A DNA stretch of 24,020 nucleotides from Chloroflexota bacterium (GTDB lineage: Bacteria; Chloroflexota; Anaerolineae; CG2-30-64-16), in contig JAKPQT010000734.1 in assembly GCA_029555885.1 (NCBI GenBank), positions 1-24,020 of the forward strand, given 5' to 3'. A program made the translations under genes and the position numbers. The notes under the pieces are model-generated. The model had not been told where the DNA came from. It saw nothing but the letters and a program-made list of their open reading frames with translations, and ran no database searches. This document shows positions 14,740-22,497 of the stretch, one piece after another. The stretch's first letter is position 1. Each line of letters starts with the position of its first letter.

Positions 14740-15614
14740 GTCGGTTGCTGTTTCAACCAGGCGTCTACCTGCGCCCGCTCCGGAATGGCATCCATCCCCG
14801 GCGCTTCGATGGACATGGAGGCCACGATGTTGGCGAAGCGTGCCGCGGCCAGGGGGTCGCCCGTCTCGCTCAGGCGGATGAGAAACGACGTGGCAAAGAC
14901 ATCGCCCGCGCCCGTCGGGTCCACTTCCTGTGCGGGTCGCGGGGGAATGTGATAGCTGTGGCTGCCGGTGTAAATCCAGGCGCCGTGATAGCCGTCGGTC
15001 ACGACCAGCAGTTTCGTCTGTTCTGCCAGGTCATAGAGATAGGCGTCATTGCCGCCGACATCTTCGCGGCTCAGGATGACGGCATCTGCATGACGCAGGA
15101 ACGGCCCCGCATTGTGCCAGGTCGCAGGGCGGACGTGCCCGGCCTCATCCCACTGGCGCATCCAGCCCTGGGGGGTGATGCCGACCAGGGAGTTAGGAAA
15201 AACATCGGCCCACTCGGTCGGAATCTCGCGGGCAATCGGGCCCAGCAGGACGATGGGCGCGTTGCGCCACTCTTCGGGCAGTTCGTCGGGTGCAATCGGG
15301 TCAGCAAGCGCCTCGAGAATCTGGGTGCGCTGGCCGCCGCGATAGGTGTTCATAAAGGTCGTGCTGACGGGTGAAGGCAGCAGGCGGATGGGGATGCCGG
15401 CCAGCGGGCTGCCCGGCGGCGCGACATGGTAGCCGCGCGTCGCGGTGTCCGCGCCGTCGTGCAGCAATTCGGCTGAACCGCGGGTGACGATGGCCGGTTC
15501 GTGGCCCAGCCGCCGCGCGGTAACGGCGGCAAAAGACACTGTCCCGCCGAGACGGAATCCCTCGGGAGTACGGTCATGGGTGATGTGGCCGATGGTCAGG
15601 AAATCTATGGGCAC
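14736..15614 (-). CDS. PfkB/ribokinase-family sugar kinase
   Basis: This encodes 292 residues. It starts with FLTIGHITHDRTPEG and GGTVSFAAVTARRLGHEPAIVTRG, the PfkB N-terminal region. The C-terminal signature DPTGAGDVFATSFLIRL holds the catalytic Asp and the anion hole Gly residues. The enzyme transfers phosphate from ATP to a sugar or nucleoside; the substrate cannot be read from sequence. It heads an operon with parA, parB and the amidohydrolase and overlaps parA by four bases. A promoter lies about 31 bases upstream. Confidence 0.85.
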   Translation of the reverse strand: MPIDFLTIGHITHDRTPEGFRLGGTVSFAAVTARRLGHEPAIVTRGSAELLHDGADTATRGYHVAPPGSPLAGIPIRLLPSPVSTTFMNTYRGGQRTQILEALADPIAPDELPEEWRNAPIVLLGPIAREIPTEWADVFPNSLVGITPQGWMRQWDEAGHVRPATWHNAGPFLRHADAVILSREDVGGNDAYLYDLAEQTKLLVVTDGYHGAWIYTGSHSYHIPPRPAQEVDPTGAGDVFATSFLIRLSETGDPLAAARFANIVASMSIEAPGMDAIPERAQVDAWLKQQPT

Positions 15615-15645
15615 GCGAGACCTCTTATCGTGGTAGCCTGGCGCT

Positions 15646-15674
15646 ATTGTAACACAGCGGGCGGGCTGTATGAA
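15646..15674 (-). promoter_or_regulatory. Promoter of the pfkB-parA-parB operon
   Basis: On the minus strand, TTCATA (15674-15669) and TACAAT (15651-15646) are 17 bases apart, and TGT precedes the -10 (extended). The core TGTTACAATAGCGCC is identical to that upstream of glpX. The -35 overlaps the T tract of the terminator of the preceding operon. Confidence 0.75.
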
Positions 15675-15704
15675 AACGCCGGCCCTTATGGCTAAGGGCC
15701 GGCG
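15671..15704 (-). terminator. Intrinsic terminator of the rpmH-jag operon
   Basis: CGCCGGCCCTTA and TAAGGGCCGGCG form a perfect 12-bp stem with a four-base loop (15677-15704), followed on the minus strand by TTTT (15676-15673). It lies about 190 bases after the jag stop, beyond the interspersed repeat. Confidence 0.85.
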
Positions 15705-15787
15705 CGATGAAAGGGCCGTTTTGGCAGTTCGAATGTGGTCGCAGGGCGGCGGGCAGCCATGCCAGAAGGCGCGTCATGGAGGCAAAT

Positions 15788-15867
15788 GGCGTCGAGGCTT
15801 TAGCTCGGTTAGCCTGGCTGTGCATGTACATGCCGTGCTATGGCCCACCGGCTGAAGCCTCGACGCC
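15788..15867. repeat. Hairpin-forming interspersed repeat, copy 2
   Basis: GGCGTCGAGGCTT (15788-15800) and AAGCCTCGACGCC (15855-15867) are perfect 13-bp arms, and pairing continues imperfectly inward (AGCTCGGTT with ACCGGCT). The tip carries a separate 12-bp palindrome, GCATGTACATGC (15822-15833). It shares the ACCGGCTGAAGCCTCGA arm with copy 1 at 6339-6399. It would be transcribed as the 3' end of the jag mRNA. Confidence 0.7.
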
Positions 15868-15897
15868 CGCCCCACCTGGATGGCGTGCGCCGTCGCG

Positions 15898-16743
15898 TTA
15901 GCTGCGCTTCGGCACGATGGTGACCTTACGGCGGTCGCCCTCGCCCACGCTCTGCGTCGTCACAGATGGGTGTTCGCGGAGCGCGATGTGGATGATGCGG
16001 CGCTCGGCGGGCGGCATCGGCTCCAGGGAGACGGTGCGGTTGGTCTGTATAGCCTGTTCCGCCATGCGCAGTGCCAGCTTGCGCAGCGCCTCGGCACGCT
16101 TGGCCCGATAGCCGTTGACATCCACCACGAAGGACGTCCGCATGTGTACCTGCTGATTCACCATCAGGCGCGTCAGGAATTCCAGCGCGGACAGCGTTTC
16201 ATTCTGGCGGCCGATGAGGGCGCCCAGGTCCTCGCCCTGGATATTCAGCACCAGCACGGACTCATCTTCTTCGTCCGTCTCCGCGGCGCTCTGCGGCACA
16301 ACTTCGACCGTGGCGCGGAGGTTCATGCGCTCCAGCAGGCCCGCGAGAATCTCGCGTCCCTTCTGCGCTGCAACCATGGCCTTGTCATCGCCTACTGCCA
16401 GGGGGCGATTCTCAGGCTGGCGCGCGGCAGCTTTGGGCTGCGGCGCCGGAGTGGCTGCGGGCTTCGGTTCGGTGCGCGCAGGGGCGGGCCGGGCCGGCTC
16501 TGCAGGCGGCGGAGCGGGCTGGCGCGCGGGAGCGGCGGCTTTCGGCGCCGGGCGCTCAGGCCGGATGGGCGTCAGGCGCACGATGGCGTCTTCCGCGCCG
16601 ATGCCCAAAACCCCGCGGCTGCCTGGCCGCACGACCTCGACTTCGACCTCTTCACGCGACACGCGCAGCGCGGCCAAGCCCGCGCTGATAGCTGCCTCAA
16701 TCGTTTTTCCGCGGAACTCTCCGCTGTGTTCGTTATCTGACAT
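15898..16743 (-). CDS. jag: Jag/KhpB-like RNA-binding protein (Jag_N, KH, R3H)
   Basis: This encodes 281 residues. The Jag_N domain is at ~8-57 (KTIEAAISAGLAALRVSREE ... GSRGVLGIGAEDA). An Ala/Pro-rich linker covers ~62-112. A KH-type domain (~140-215) has GALIGRQNETLSALEFL, where the usual GxxG reads GRQN. The R3H domain (~218-281) has R248-xxx-H252 in ERRIIHIALREHPSV. Jag/KhpB binds RNA and is linked to cell division and wall growth. Start 16743 is chosen over 16746 because AGGA abuts the earlier ATG. It is the last gene of the rpmH operon, downstream of yidC, as in many bacteria. Confidence 0.9.
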   Translation of the reverse strand: MSDNEHSGEFRGKTIEAAISAGLAALRVSREEVEVEVVRPGSRGVLGIGAEDAIVRLTPIRPERPAPKAAAPARQPAPPPAEPARPAPARTEPKPAATPAPQPKAAARQPENRPLAVGDDKAMVAAQKGREILAGLLERMNLRATVEVVPQSAAETDEEDESVLVLNIQGEDLGALIGRQNETLSALEFLTRLMVNQQVHMRTSFVVDVNGYRAKRAEALRKLALRMAEQAIQTNRTVSLEPMPPAERRIIHIALREHPSVTTQSVGEGDRRKVTIVPKRS

Positions 16744-16790
16744 CATTCCTGTAACTACCTCGAATAACATGACACGGGCTGCTGCAGGCA

Positions 16791-17765
16791 CTACTTCCGG
16801 CGCTTGCGTCGCTTGACCTGCCGCTCAGGCTCAATCGTCGCCGCAGGACTGGCCGCGGTCATCGCGACCGCCCCAGCAGGTTCGGGTTTGCGCAGGAACG
16901 CGAACCAATCGGCCAACCCGCCCCACCCGGTGATGAAGTACTGCTGGATCATGCCCAGGATGTTCGATACCGTCCAGTAGAGGGTCAGGCCCGAGGGCAG
17001 CCCCAGGGTGATGTAGCCGAACATGATGGGCATAAAGAGCATCATCTGGCTCATCATGCGGGTCTGCGGGTCGGCTGCGCCGCCCTTAGGATCCTTGCGC
17101 GGCTGCGACATCTTCTGGAGCAGCAACTGCGTGATGAGCATGACCACGGGCAGGCTGAAGTAGGTAATCAGCTTGGCCCAGTTCCCCTCGGTGAAACTCG
17201 CGCCAATCCAGCTTGTGCCGACCTGCAGGGAGGGATAGGACAGGTCCGGAATCCAGAAGAAGCGCGCGTTGGTCAGCTCGTTGACGCTCGGATTGGCCAG
17301 GATGTACAGCGCCTGGTACAGCGCAAACAGCACGGGCATCTGGATGAGCAGCGGCAGACAGCCGCCCAGCGGATTGATGCCAGATTCCTTGTAGAGCTTC
17401 ATCTGCTCTTCGGACAGCTTCTGGCGATCCTTGCCGTACTTCTCTTGTAGTTCGCGCAGCCTGGGCTGGAGTTCCTGCTGCGCTTTAGTGGATTGAAGCT
17501 GCTTGAGGGTCAGCGGCAGGGTGACGATCTTGATCGCAATCGTAAAGATGATGATCGCCCAGCCCCAGCTATAGGGAATGCCGATGGAGGCAATGGCCCG
17601 GTTGAGTGCGATGAGCAGCTTGGCCACCAGGTAGACGAGGGTGTTCCACAGACCTGATGGATTGTTGAGATCGACTTCACCTTGCGGCAGGGTGCATCCT
17701 GAGAGGATCATCGCGGCTACCGCCATGACCACCAGCAAGAGCAAGGTTCGGCGCTTCTTATTCAC
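16791..17765 (-). CDS. yidC: YidC/Oxa1 membrane protein insertase (lipoprotein form)
   Basis: This encodes 324 residues. A lipoprotein signal peptide ends at LSGC (21-24), so it would be lipid-modified at Cys24, as in Gram-positive YidC. There is no large periplasmic domain. Membrane segments include WGWAIIIFTIAIKIVTLPL, CLPLLIQMPVLFALYQALYI, LITYFSLPVVMLITQLLLQ and a C-terminal LFMPIMFGYITLGLPSGLTL stretch. The cytosolic hairpin has LKQLQSTKAQQELQPRL. Lys79 stands where the groove Arg is usual. The tail ends in KRRKRRK, which may contact ribosomes. It starts with GTG, with AGGAG about 11 bases before it, and inserts membrane proteins with or without SecYEG. Confidence 0.95.
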   Translation of the reverse strand: MNKKRRTLLLLVVMAVAAMILSGCTLPQGEVDLNNPSGLWNTLVYLVAKLLIALNRAIASIGIPYSWGWAIIIFTIAIKIVTLPLTLKQLQSTKAQQELQPRLRELQEKYGKDRQKLSEEQMKLYKESGINPLGGCLPLLIQMPVLFALYQALYILANPSVNELTNARFFWIPDLSYPSLQVGTSWIGASFTEGNWAKLITYFSLPVVMLITQLLLQKMSQPRKDPKGGAADPQTRMMSQMMLFMPIMFGYITLGLPSGLTLYWTVSNILGMIQQYFITGWGGLADWFAFLRKPEPAGAVAMTAASPAATIEPERQVKRRKRRK

Positions 17766-17786
17766 GCTTTTAGAAACTCCTGATTG

Positions 17787-17999
17787 TTAGGGCACAGGAT
17801 CGTAACCGCCGGGGTTCCAGGGGTTACATCTGACAATGCGCCGCACACCCATCCAGCCGCCGCGCAAGGCTCCGTACTTTTCGATCGCCTGGTAGGTATA
17901 CTCCGAACAGCTCGGGTAGAAGCGGCAGGAGGGCGGTAACGCTGGCGAAATCCAGCGCCTATAAAACCGGATCAGTGTCAGGAACAGGCTTTTGACCAT
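17787..17999 (-). CDS. yidD: Membrane protein insertion efficiency factor YidD
   Basis: This encodes 70 residues with the family pattern [31 protein letters not shown] and [17 protein letters not shown]. The N-terminal amphipathic helix docks on the membrane. The three Cys residues are conserved in the family. It aids insertion of membrane proteins together with YidC. Its 5' end overlaps the rnpA 3' end by 41 bases in another frame, a known arrangement. A gap of 21 bases separates it from yidC. Confidence 0.95.
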   Translation of the reverse strand: MVKSLFLTLIRFYRRWISPALPPSCRFYPSCSEYTYQAIEKYGALRGGWMGVRRIVRCNPWNPGGYDPVP

Positions 18000-18336
18000 C
18001 GCTCGTTAGCAAGCGTGCCCGCCGTAACAGACGGGCACAGGCACTCTGCAACTCAGCAAATTCAGCGCCGATAACCCCTGAGCGGGCAATCCAGACCAGA
18101 TCGTAGCCCGGCTCCACCCGTTCCCATATCAGCCGCACCGCCTCACGCATCCGGCGGCGCACCCGGTTCCGCTCTACCGCATTCCCGATTCGCTTGCTGA
18201 CCGTGAATCCACATCGGCTGACAGTCAACCCGTTGGGCAGGTAACACAGCACCATCAAAGGGTGCGCACAGTTGATGCCTTCCTGCCTGACCTGCCGGAA
18301 TCGCGCCTTGTCGCTCAGCCGATACCGGCGTTCCAC
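17959..18336 (-). CDS. rnpA: Ribonuclease P protein component
   Basis: This encodes 125 residues. It begins [19 protein letters not shown] and contains [27 protein letters not shown], the RNR-rich helix that binds the RNase P RNA and the pre-tRNA leader. The start is GTG at 18336, which is also where the homology begins; it follows the rpmH stop by 15 bases with a weak ribosome binding site, so coupling to rpmH is likely. The C-terminus ([13 protein letters not shown]) is encoded within the overlap with yidD. Confidence 0.95.
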   Translation of the reverse strand: MERRYRLSDKARFRQVRQEGINCAHPLMVLCYLPNGLTVSRCGFTVSKRIGNAVERNRVRRRMREAVRLIWERVEPGYDLVWIARSGVIGAEFAELQSACARLLRRARLLTSDGQKPVPDTDPVL

Positions 18337-18351
18337 CGTGGTTCTCGCACT

Positions 18352-18492
18352 CTAGACCGTGAGTCGCTTGCGGCCTCTCGCCCGGCGCGCCTTCAGCACA
18401 CGCCGGCCCACGTGGGTGCTCATGCGGCTGAAAAAGCCATGCACGCGCGCCCGGCGGCGGCTCTTCGGTTGATACGTTCGCTTGGTTGCCAT
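18352..18492 (-). CDS. rpmH: Ribosomal protein bL34
   Basis: This encodes 46 residues: [20 protein letters not shown], then [20 protein letters not shown] and RKRLTV. It matches bL34 along its length. It is a small basic protein of the large subunit. CAGGAG lies about ten bases before ATG 18492. It is the first gene of the rpmH-rnpA-yidD-yidC-jag operon. In many bacteria rpmH lies next to dnaA; here dnaA is about 15 kb away. Confidence 0.97.
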   Translation of the reverse strand: MATKRTYQPKSRRRARVHGFFSRMSTHVGRRVLKARRARGRKRLTV

Positions 18493-18533
18493 GAATAGAG
18501 CTCCTGACAGTTTATCAGTTTGATTGCAGACAG

Positions 18534-18569
18534 AAAAAGCAGGCGAGACAGACGTTGGGTCTCACCCGC
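18534..18569 (-). terminator. Terminator-like hairpin in the rpmH leader
   Basis: On the minus strand GCGGGTGAGAC (18569-18559) pairs with GTCTCGCCTGC (18549-18539), with one mismatch and one G-U pair, followed by TTTTT (18538-18534). It lies between the rpmH promoter and the rpmH start, so it would form at the very 5' end of that mRNA. It could be an attenuator, or it could serve mainly to stop readthrough from the upstream MFS gene. Confidence 0.7.
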
Positions 18570-18581
18570 TCAAGCTGTAGA

Positions 18582-18610
18582 ATTATATTAGGTCCGGGCC
18601 TCCGTGTCAA
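18582..18610 (-). promoter_or_regulatory. Consensus sigma-70 promoter of the rpmH operon
   Basis: On the minus strand TTGACA (18610-18605) and TATAAT (18587-18582) are 17 bases apart, a perfect match to the housekeeping consensus. The predicted start is near 18575, giving a leader of about 83 bases. The -35 lies only three bases past the stop codon of the MFS gene. Confidence 0.92.
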
Positions 18611-18612
18611 AT

Positions 18613-19926
18613 TCATCTTGACCGGCTGACCGGCAGATGGGTCAAGAGCAAGCTGAGGCCGCCCATCGCGACGGTCACGAGGCCGATAATCACCATCACG
18701 CGCGGAATCCCGATGGCATCTGCCAGGCCGCCGAAGCCCAGCAGCGGCGGGATGCCAAGCAGATTATTGAGCATGAACTGGAGCGACAGCACGCGCCCGC
18801 GCATTTCGGACGGCGTCTCCTGCTGCACCGAGGTCTGCGCCAGGATATTGACAATCGCCAGGCTGACGCCGATCACAAGCCCCAGGATCATGGTCATCGT
18901 GGTCAGGCTGAACGCAGCTTGCGGATAGACGGCCAGCAGCGGCTGCATCAGATGGTGGTAGTCCAGGCTGACCCAGCCCAGGCCTGCGAAGGCCAGCCCG
19001 CCCAGCGCGAGTCCCAGGTGGCTGAAGCCGATGCGCCGCAGCACGTGGCCCCAACGCCCCGTCGCCGCGGTGGCCAGCAGCATCCCGAAGCCCGCAGGCG
19101 CAAAGACGATGATGGCGTTCTCCGGCTCCATGCCCAGGACGCGGGCTGCATAACCGGGGGCCAGCATCGCCAGCAGGACGATAATAGTCGCAATCGTCAG
19201 CAACTGAATCAGGTTGGCCTGCAACCGGCGATGGCCGGAGAGGAACCGCAGCGCCTCGCGCAGATCGGCCCACAGCGCCTGCCAGATGGAGGCCGCGTTG
19301 GCCGCGCCGTGTTCGTGGGGGATATCCCGCGGCAGCCGCGTCAGCAGCAGCGTGGCGCCCAGGTACATGGCCGCAATCAACGCGAACCCGCCTTCGATCT
19401 GTAGCAGGCTGATGGCCAGCGGGCCCAACACGACCAGCCCCAGCACCTGCGACAGGATGAGGGTGAGCGTGAACAACGAGTTTGCGGCGAGCAGGTGTTG
19501 CTCGCCGACGAGGGTCGGAATGGTCGCGCCTTCCGCGGGCGCGAAGAACTGCGCGACGGTCGAGGTCAGGAAGGTGATGAAGTAGATAGACAGCAGTTGC
19601 CACGTGCCCGCGGGCATCTGTAGGATCAGGATGTAGCCGAGGGCAAAGAAGACGCGCACGAGGTTGGAGCCGACCATGATCCACTTGCGCGGCAGGCGGT
19701 CCACCGTCACGCCGGCGATCGGGCTCAGAATCACGCCGGGCAGGGAGAAAGCCAGGATGGTCAGGCCCAGGTGGACAGTGGAGCCGGTCAGCTTTTCGAC
19801 GAGCACCAACTGGACGAAGGTGATGGCGTGCTGGGCGACGAGCGCGAGCAGTTGGGCCAGCCAGAGCAGGCGGAAGGGCCGGTTGGCCAGCACGGGACGG
19901 AAGCCGCGACCGGTAAGTTGAGACAT
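18613..19926 (-). CDS. MFS transporter (macrolide/drug efflux type)
   Basis: This encodes 437 residues with about 12 membrane segments. Near the N-terminus are FRLLWLAQLLALVAQHAITF and, after the second helix, DRLPRKWIMVGSNLVRV, the loop 2-3 motif A-like region. A long hydrophilic middle loop (RDIPHEHGAANAASIWQALWAD) splits the two halves, and ETPSEMRGRVLSLQFMLNNL is the equivalent loop in the second half. This resembles MFS_3/MefA-type exporters. The substrate is unknown. ATG 19926 is chosen; the ORF extends to 20130 but that part lies inside the DUF951 gene. It lies five bases after DUF951 and is the last gene of the glpX unit. Confidence 0.85.
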   Translation of the reverse strand: MSQLTGRGFRPVLANRPFRLLWLAQLLALVAQHAITFVQLVLVEKLTGSTVHLGLTILAFSLPGVILSPIAGVTVDRLPRKWIMVGSNLVRVFFALGYILILQMPAGTWQLLSIYFITFLTSTVAQFFAPAEGATIPTLVGEQHLLAANSLFTLTLILSQVLGLVVLGPLAISLLQIEGGFALIAAMYLGATLLLTRLPRDIPHEHGAANAASIWQALWADLREALRFLSGHRRLQANLIQLLTIATIIVLLAMLAPGYAARVLGMEPENAIIVFAPAGFGMLLATAATGRWGHVLRRIGFSHLGLALGGLAFAGLGWVSLDYHHLMQPLLAVYPQAAFSLTTMTMILGLVIGVSLAIVNILAQTSVQQETPSEMRGRVLSLQFMLNNLLGIPPLLGFGGLADAIGIPRVMVIIGLVTVAMGGLSLLLTHLPVSRSR

Positions 19927-19931
19927 GCGTG

Positions 19932-20210
19932 TCAGCCGTCGTACCGTTCGGTCGGTCCGCCGGAGAAGGGACCATCGTCCTGCGCGTCGAAGGGATTGCG
20001 CGCGGGTTCGGGGCCGGGCCGCAGCAGAGCCTTTACCTGGCGCACGAACTGGCTGCGCGGGAGCAGGACCCGCCGGGTACACTTGAGGCAGCGGATGCCG
20101 ATATCCGCGCCCAGCCGCACGACCTCCCACTGGTCGTTGCCGCAGGGGTGGCCCTTGCGCATCCGCACGACATCGCCCAGGCGAATTTCGTGATACGAGG
20201 GATCAGGCAT
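19932..20210 (-). CDS. DUF951 family protein
   Basis: This encodes 92 residues. The core (~8-60) reads [47 protein letters not shown], which matches DUF951: a G-D-(V/I)-V-R-x-R-K-x-H-P-C-G start and a C-x2-C pair. The three Cys and the His suggest a metal site. A disordered tail (~65-92) follows. The function is unknown; it is widespread in Firmicutes and related monoderm groups. It lies eight bases after rnd and five before the MFS gene. Confidence 0.85.
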   Translation of the reverse strand: MPDPSYHEIRLGDVVRMRKGHPCGNDQWEVVRLGADIGIRCLKCTRRVLLPRSQFVRQVKALLRPGPEPARNPFDAQDDGPFSGGPTERYDG

Positions 20211-20218
20211 ACGCCATC

Positions 20219-21394
20219 CTACGTTGCCAGCACGTCCAGCAGCTCGGCGCCATACTCCTCCAGCTTCCAGGGGCCGAGGATGCCCAGTCCGGCGAGTTCC
20301 TCCAGAGTTGTAGGCGCAGCACGGGCAATCCCCATCAGCGCGTCGTTGGTCAGCACCACATCGGCCTCCACCCCGCGTTCGGCAGCACGATTCGCGCGCC
20401 AGGTGCGCAGCCGGTCGTAGGCTGCGGTCACGTTTGGGTCGGGGCGGCCATTGCCCCCGCGCGGGCGCGCGGGCGGCTGGGGCGGTGGCGCATCCTGGGC
20501 CCGCCGGATGACGGCGAGCAGGCTGTCGCCATAGTGGTCCACCTGCCGTTCGCTGAGCCGCAGGTCGTTGAGGTGTCGCGGCTGGCGCTGGCTGAGGCGC
20601 AGCAGCGAGTCGTCGCCGATGATCTTGAACGGCGGGCGGTTGGCTGCCCGCGCCTGGCTATCGCGCCACAGGTACAGCTCGCGCAGCACGGCCAGCTCAG
20701 CGGGCCGCAGGTCCCGCGCGCCCTTGATGCGCCAGAAGCCATCCGGGTCGAACGGTTTCTCGACGTAGGTGACTTCGACCAGAGAGGCCAGGCTCTCCTG
20801 GGCCTCGCGCCAGCGGCCGCGGCGCTTGAGTTCGACGGCGAGCAGGTCGCGCAGGGGCAGCAGGTAGTGGCTGTCCAGCCGCGCATAGCTGAGCTGCGCC
20901 TTGCTGAGGGGGCGCTGGCCCCAGTCCGTCAACTGCGTCCGCTTGTCGAGCGTGACGCCGAAATGCTTTTCGAGCAGCGCGGCCAGGCTGACTTGCCGCC
21001 AGCCGAGAATCCGGGCCGCGACCATCGTATCGAACAGGTTGGCGAAGCTGAAGCCGAAGTCGCGCTTCAGCATGAGGATATCGTTCTCCGCCGCGTGAAA
21101 GACCTTCTCGTGCGCAGGATCGGCCAGCAGCGCGCCCAGCGGCTCCAGGTCGGGCACGCGCAGCGGGTCCACCAGATAGTCGATGTCGGGCAGGCTGATC
21201 TGGATGAGGCAGACCCGGTAGAAGTAGCGGTAGAGGCTATCGGATTCCGTGTCGAGCGCCAGTGCTGGTTCCTGGCGCAGGGCAGCCATCATCTCGTTGA
21301 ATGAGGCGCGCGAATCCACCAGGACGGCGGGCGGCAACCGCCGCTCATCGCCGGTCTGTCCATCTGGCTGTAAATGTTCGTTCGTTTCTGTCAT
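20219..21394 (-). CDS. rnd: Ribonuclease D
   Basis: This encodes a 391-residue 3'-5' exoribonuclease that trims tRNA and other small RNA precursors. The DEDDy exonuclease domain is in the first ~200 residues: Exo [10 protein letters not shown] (D48, E50), Exo [11 protein letters not shown] and Exo [12 protein letters not shown], with the Tyr of the DEDDy type. Two HRDC-like helical regions follow, around [20 protein letters not shown] and [16 protein letters not shown], linked by a Pro-rich segment ([12 protein letters not shown]). Start ATG 21394 has a weak ribosome binding site; it begins 21 bases after glpX. Confidence 0.88.
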   Translation of the reverse strand: MTETNEHLQPDGQTGDERRLPPAVLVDSRASFNEMMAALRQEPALALDTESDSLYRYFYRVCLIQISLPDIDYLVDPLRVPDLEPLGALLADPAHEKVFHAAENDILMLKRDFGFSFANLFDTMVAARILGWRQVSLAALLEKHFGVTLDKRTQLTDWGQRPLSKAQLSYARLDSHYLLPLRDLLAVELKRRGRWREAQESLASLVEVTYVEKPFDPDGFWRIKGARDLRPAELAVLRELYLWRDSQARAANRPPFKIIGDDSLLRLSQRQPRHLNDLRLSERQVDHYGDSLLAVIRRAQDAPPPQPPARPRGGNGRPDPNVTAAYDRLRTWRANRAAERGVEADVVLTNDALMGIARAAPTTLEELAGLGILGPWKLEEYGAELLDVLAT

Positions 21395-21415
21395 GCAACT
21401 CTGATCTGTTCTGAG

Positions 21416-22402
21416 TTAGTCAAACTTGATCTGGCTGAAGCGCATCAGCTTGTCCCAGCGATGGGTCGCCACCACCTGACGAATGGTACCGGACTTCGAG
21501 CGCATCACGATGCTGGAGGTTCGCGCGCCGCCGCCGAAATACTGCACCCCGTCCAGCAGCTCGCCACGGGTGATGCCGGTCGCCGCGAAGAAGACGTTAT
21601 CGCTGTCGATCAAGTCACCGTGCGTCAGCACGCGATCCAGTTCTACACCCTGTGCCAGCGCGCGTCGCCGTTCGTCATCGTTGCGCGGCCAGAGCTTGCA
21701 CTGGAGCGCGCCGCCGAGACACTGGATCGCGGCCGCGGTGATGACCGCTTCGGGCGAGCCGCCGATGCCGAACAGCGCATCGACGCCCGTGTCCGGCGTG
21801 CTCGCGCTGATGGCCGCGGAGATGTCGCCGTCGGCGATGAGCCGGATGCGTGCGCCGGTCTGCCGGATTTCGCGAATCAGACCCGTATGGCGCGGCCGGT
21901 CGAGGATCAACACGGTCAGGTCATCCACATCGCGGCGTTTGGCCCGCGCGATGGCCTGCAGATTCACGGCGACCGGCGCATTGATGTCGATCACATCCGC
22001 GGCCTCGGGACCGACCGCGATCTTGTTCATATAAAACAGGCTGCCCGGCGCATACATGCTGCCGCGCGGGGCCAGCGCCACCACGGCCAGCGCGCCGGAG
22101 CGGCCCGTGGCGGTCAGCGTGGTCCCGTCAATCGGGTCTACCGCGATATCCACCTGCGGCGGATTGCCCGTGCCCAGGTGCTCGCCGTTGTAGAGCATGG
22201 GCGCTTCGTCTTTTTCGCCCTCACCGATCACTATGACGCCATCCATCTCAACTTCGTTCAATACGAGACGCATGGCATCGACGGCCGCCTGGTCTGCCGC
22301 AATCTTGTCCCCGCGGCCCATCCAGCGGCCTGCGGCCAGTGCTGCCGCCTCAGTCACGCGCACCAGGTCCAATGCCAGATTCCGCTCGGGCAACTCTGCC
22401 AT
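21416..22402 (-). CDS. glpX: Class II fructose-1,6-bisphosphatase GlpX
   Basis: This encodes 328 residues. The enzyme removes the 1-phosphate of fructose 1,6-bisphosphate in gluconeogenesis, using Mn2+ or Mg2+. Motifs seen are GRGDK (29-33), [13 protein letters not shown] (59-71), VDPIDGTT (88-95) and [18 protein letters not shown], which hold the metal ligands and the substrate site. Length is normal. ATG 22402 is preceded by GAGGAGG; an upstream ATG at 22426 lacks such a site. It heads the glpX-rnd-DUF951-MFS unit, with gaps of 21, 8 and 5 bases. An extended -10 promoter lies about 48 bases upstream. Confidence 0.93.
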   Translation of the reverse strand: MAELPERNLALDLVRVTEAAALAAGRWMGRGDKIAADQAAVDAMRLVLNEVEMDGVIVIGEGEKDEAPMLYNGEHLGTGNPPQVDIAVDPIDGTTLTATGRSGALAVVALAPRGSMYAPGSLFYMNKIAVGPEAADVIDINAPVAVNLQAIARAKRRDVDDLTVLILDRPRHTGLIREIRQTGARIRLIADGDISAAISASTPDTGVDALFGIGGSPEAVITAAAIQCLGGALQCKLWPRNDDERRRALAQGVELDRVLTHGDLIDSDNVFFAATGITRGELLDGVQYFGGGARTSSIVMRSKSGTIRQVVATHRWDKLMRFSQIKFD

Positions 22403-22449
22403 GCGAACCTCCTCGCTTCGATACAACCATACATCCGCGCCAGGGCGCT

Positions 22450-22458
22450 ATTGTAACA
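22450..22458 (-). promoter_or_regulatory. glpX promoter with extended -10
   Basis: On the minus strand TGTTACAAT (22458-22450) is an extended -10, continuing as AGCGCC. The 15 bases TGTTACAATAGCGCC (22458-22444) are identical to the pfkB-par promoter core. No good -35 is seen at 16-18 bases spacing. Confidence 0.65.
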
Positions 22459-22497
22459 TGCCGCCGCCCGCCAGCCTACTGCGCGCTCCCGAAGCTG

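Noticed and set aside
15720..15745. GTTCGAAT resembling a tRNA T loop
   Set aside because: No acceptor, D or anticodon stems can be formed around it.
18403..18416. Palindrome CCCACGTGGG as a possible parS
   Set aside because: Only the CACGTG centre matches; it lies in rpmH codons and lacks the outer TGTTTC/GAAACA arms.
18613..20130. Longer MFS start at 20130
   Set aside because: The added 68 residues are Arg/Pro-rich, lie inside the DUF951 gene in another frame, and the MSQLTGRGF start fits the family.
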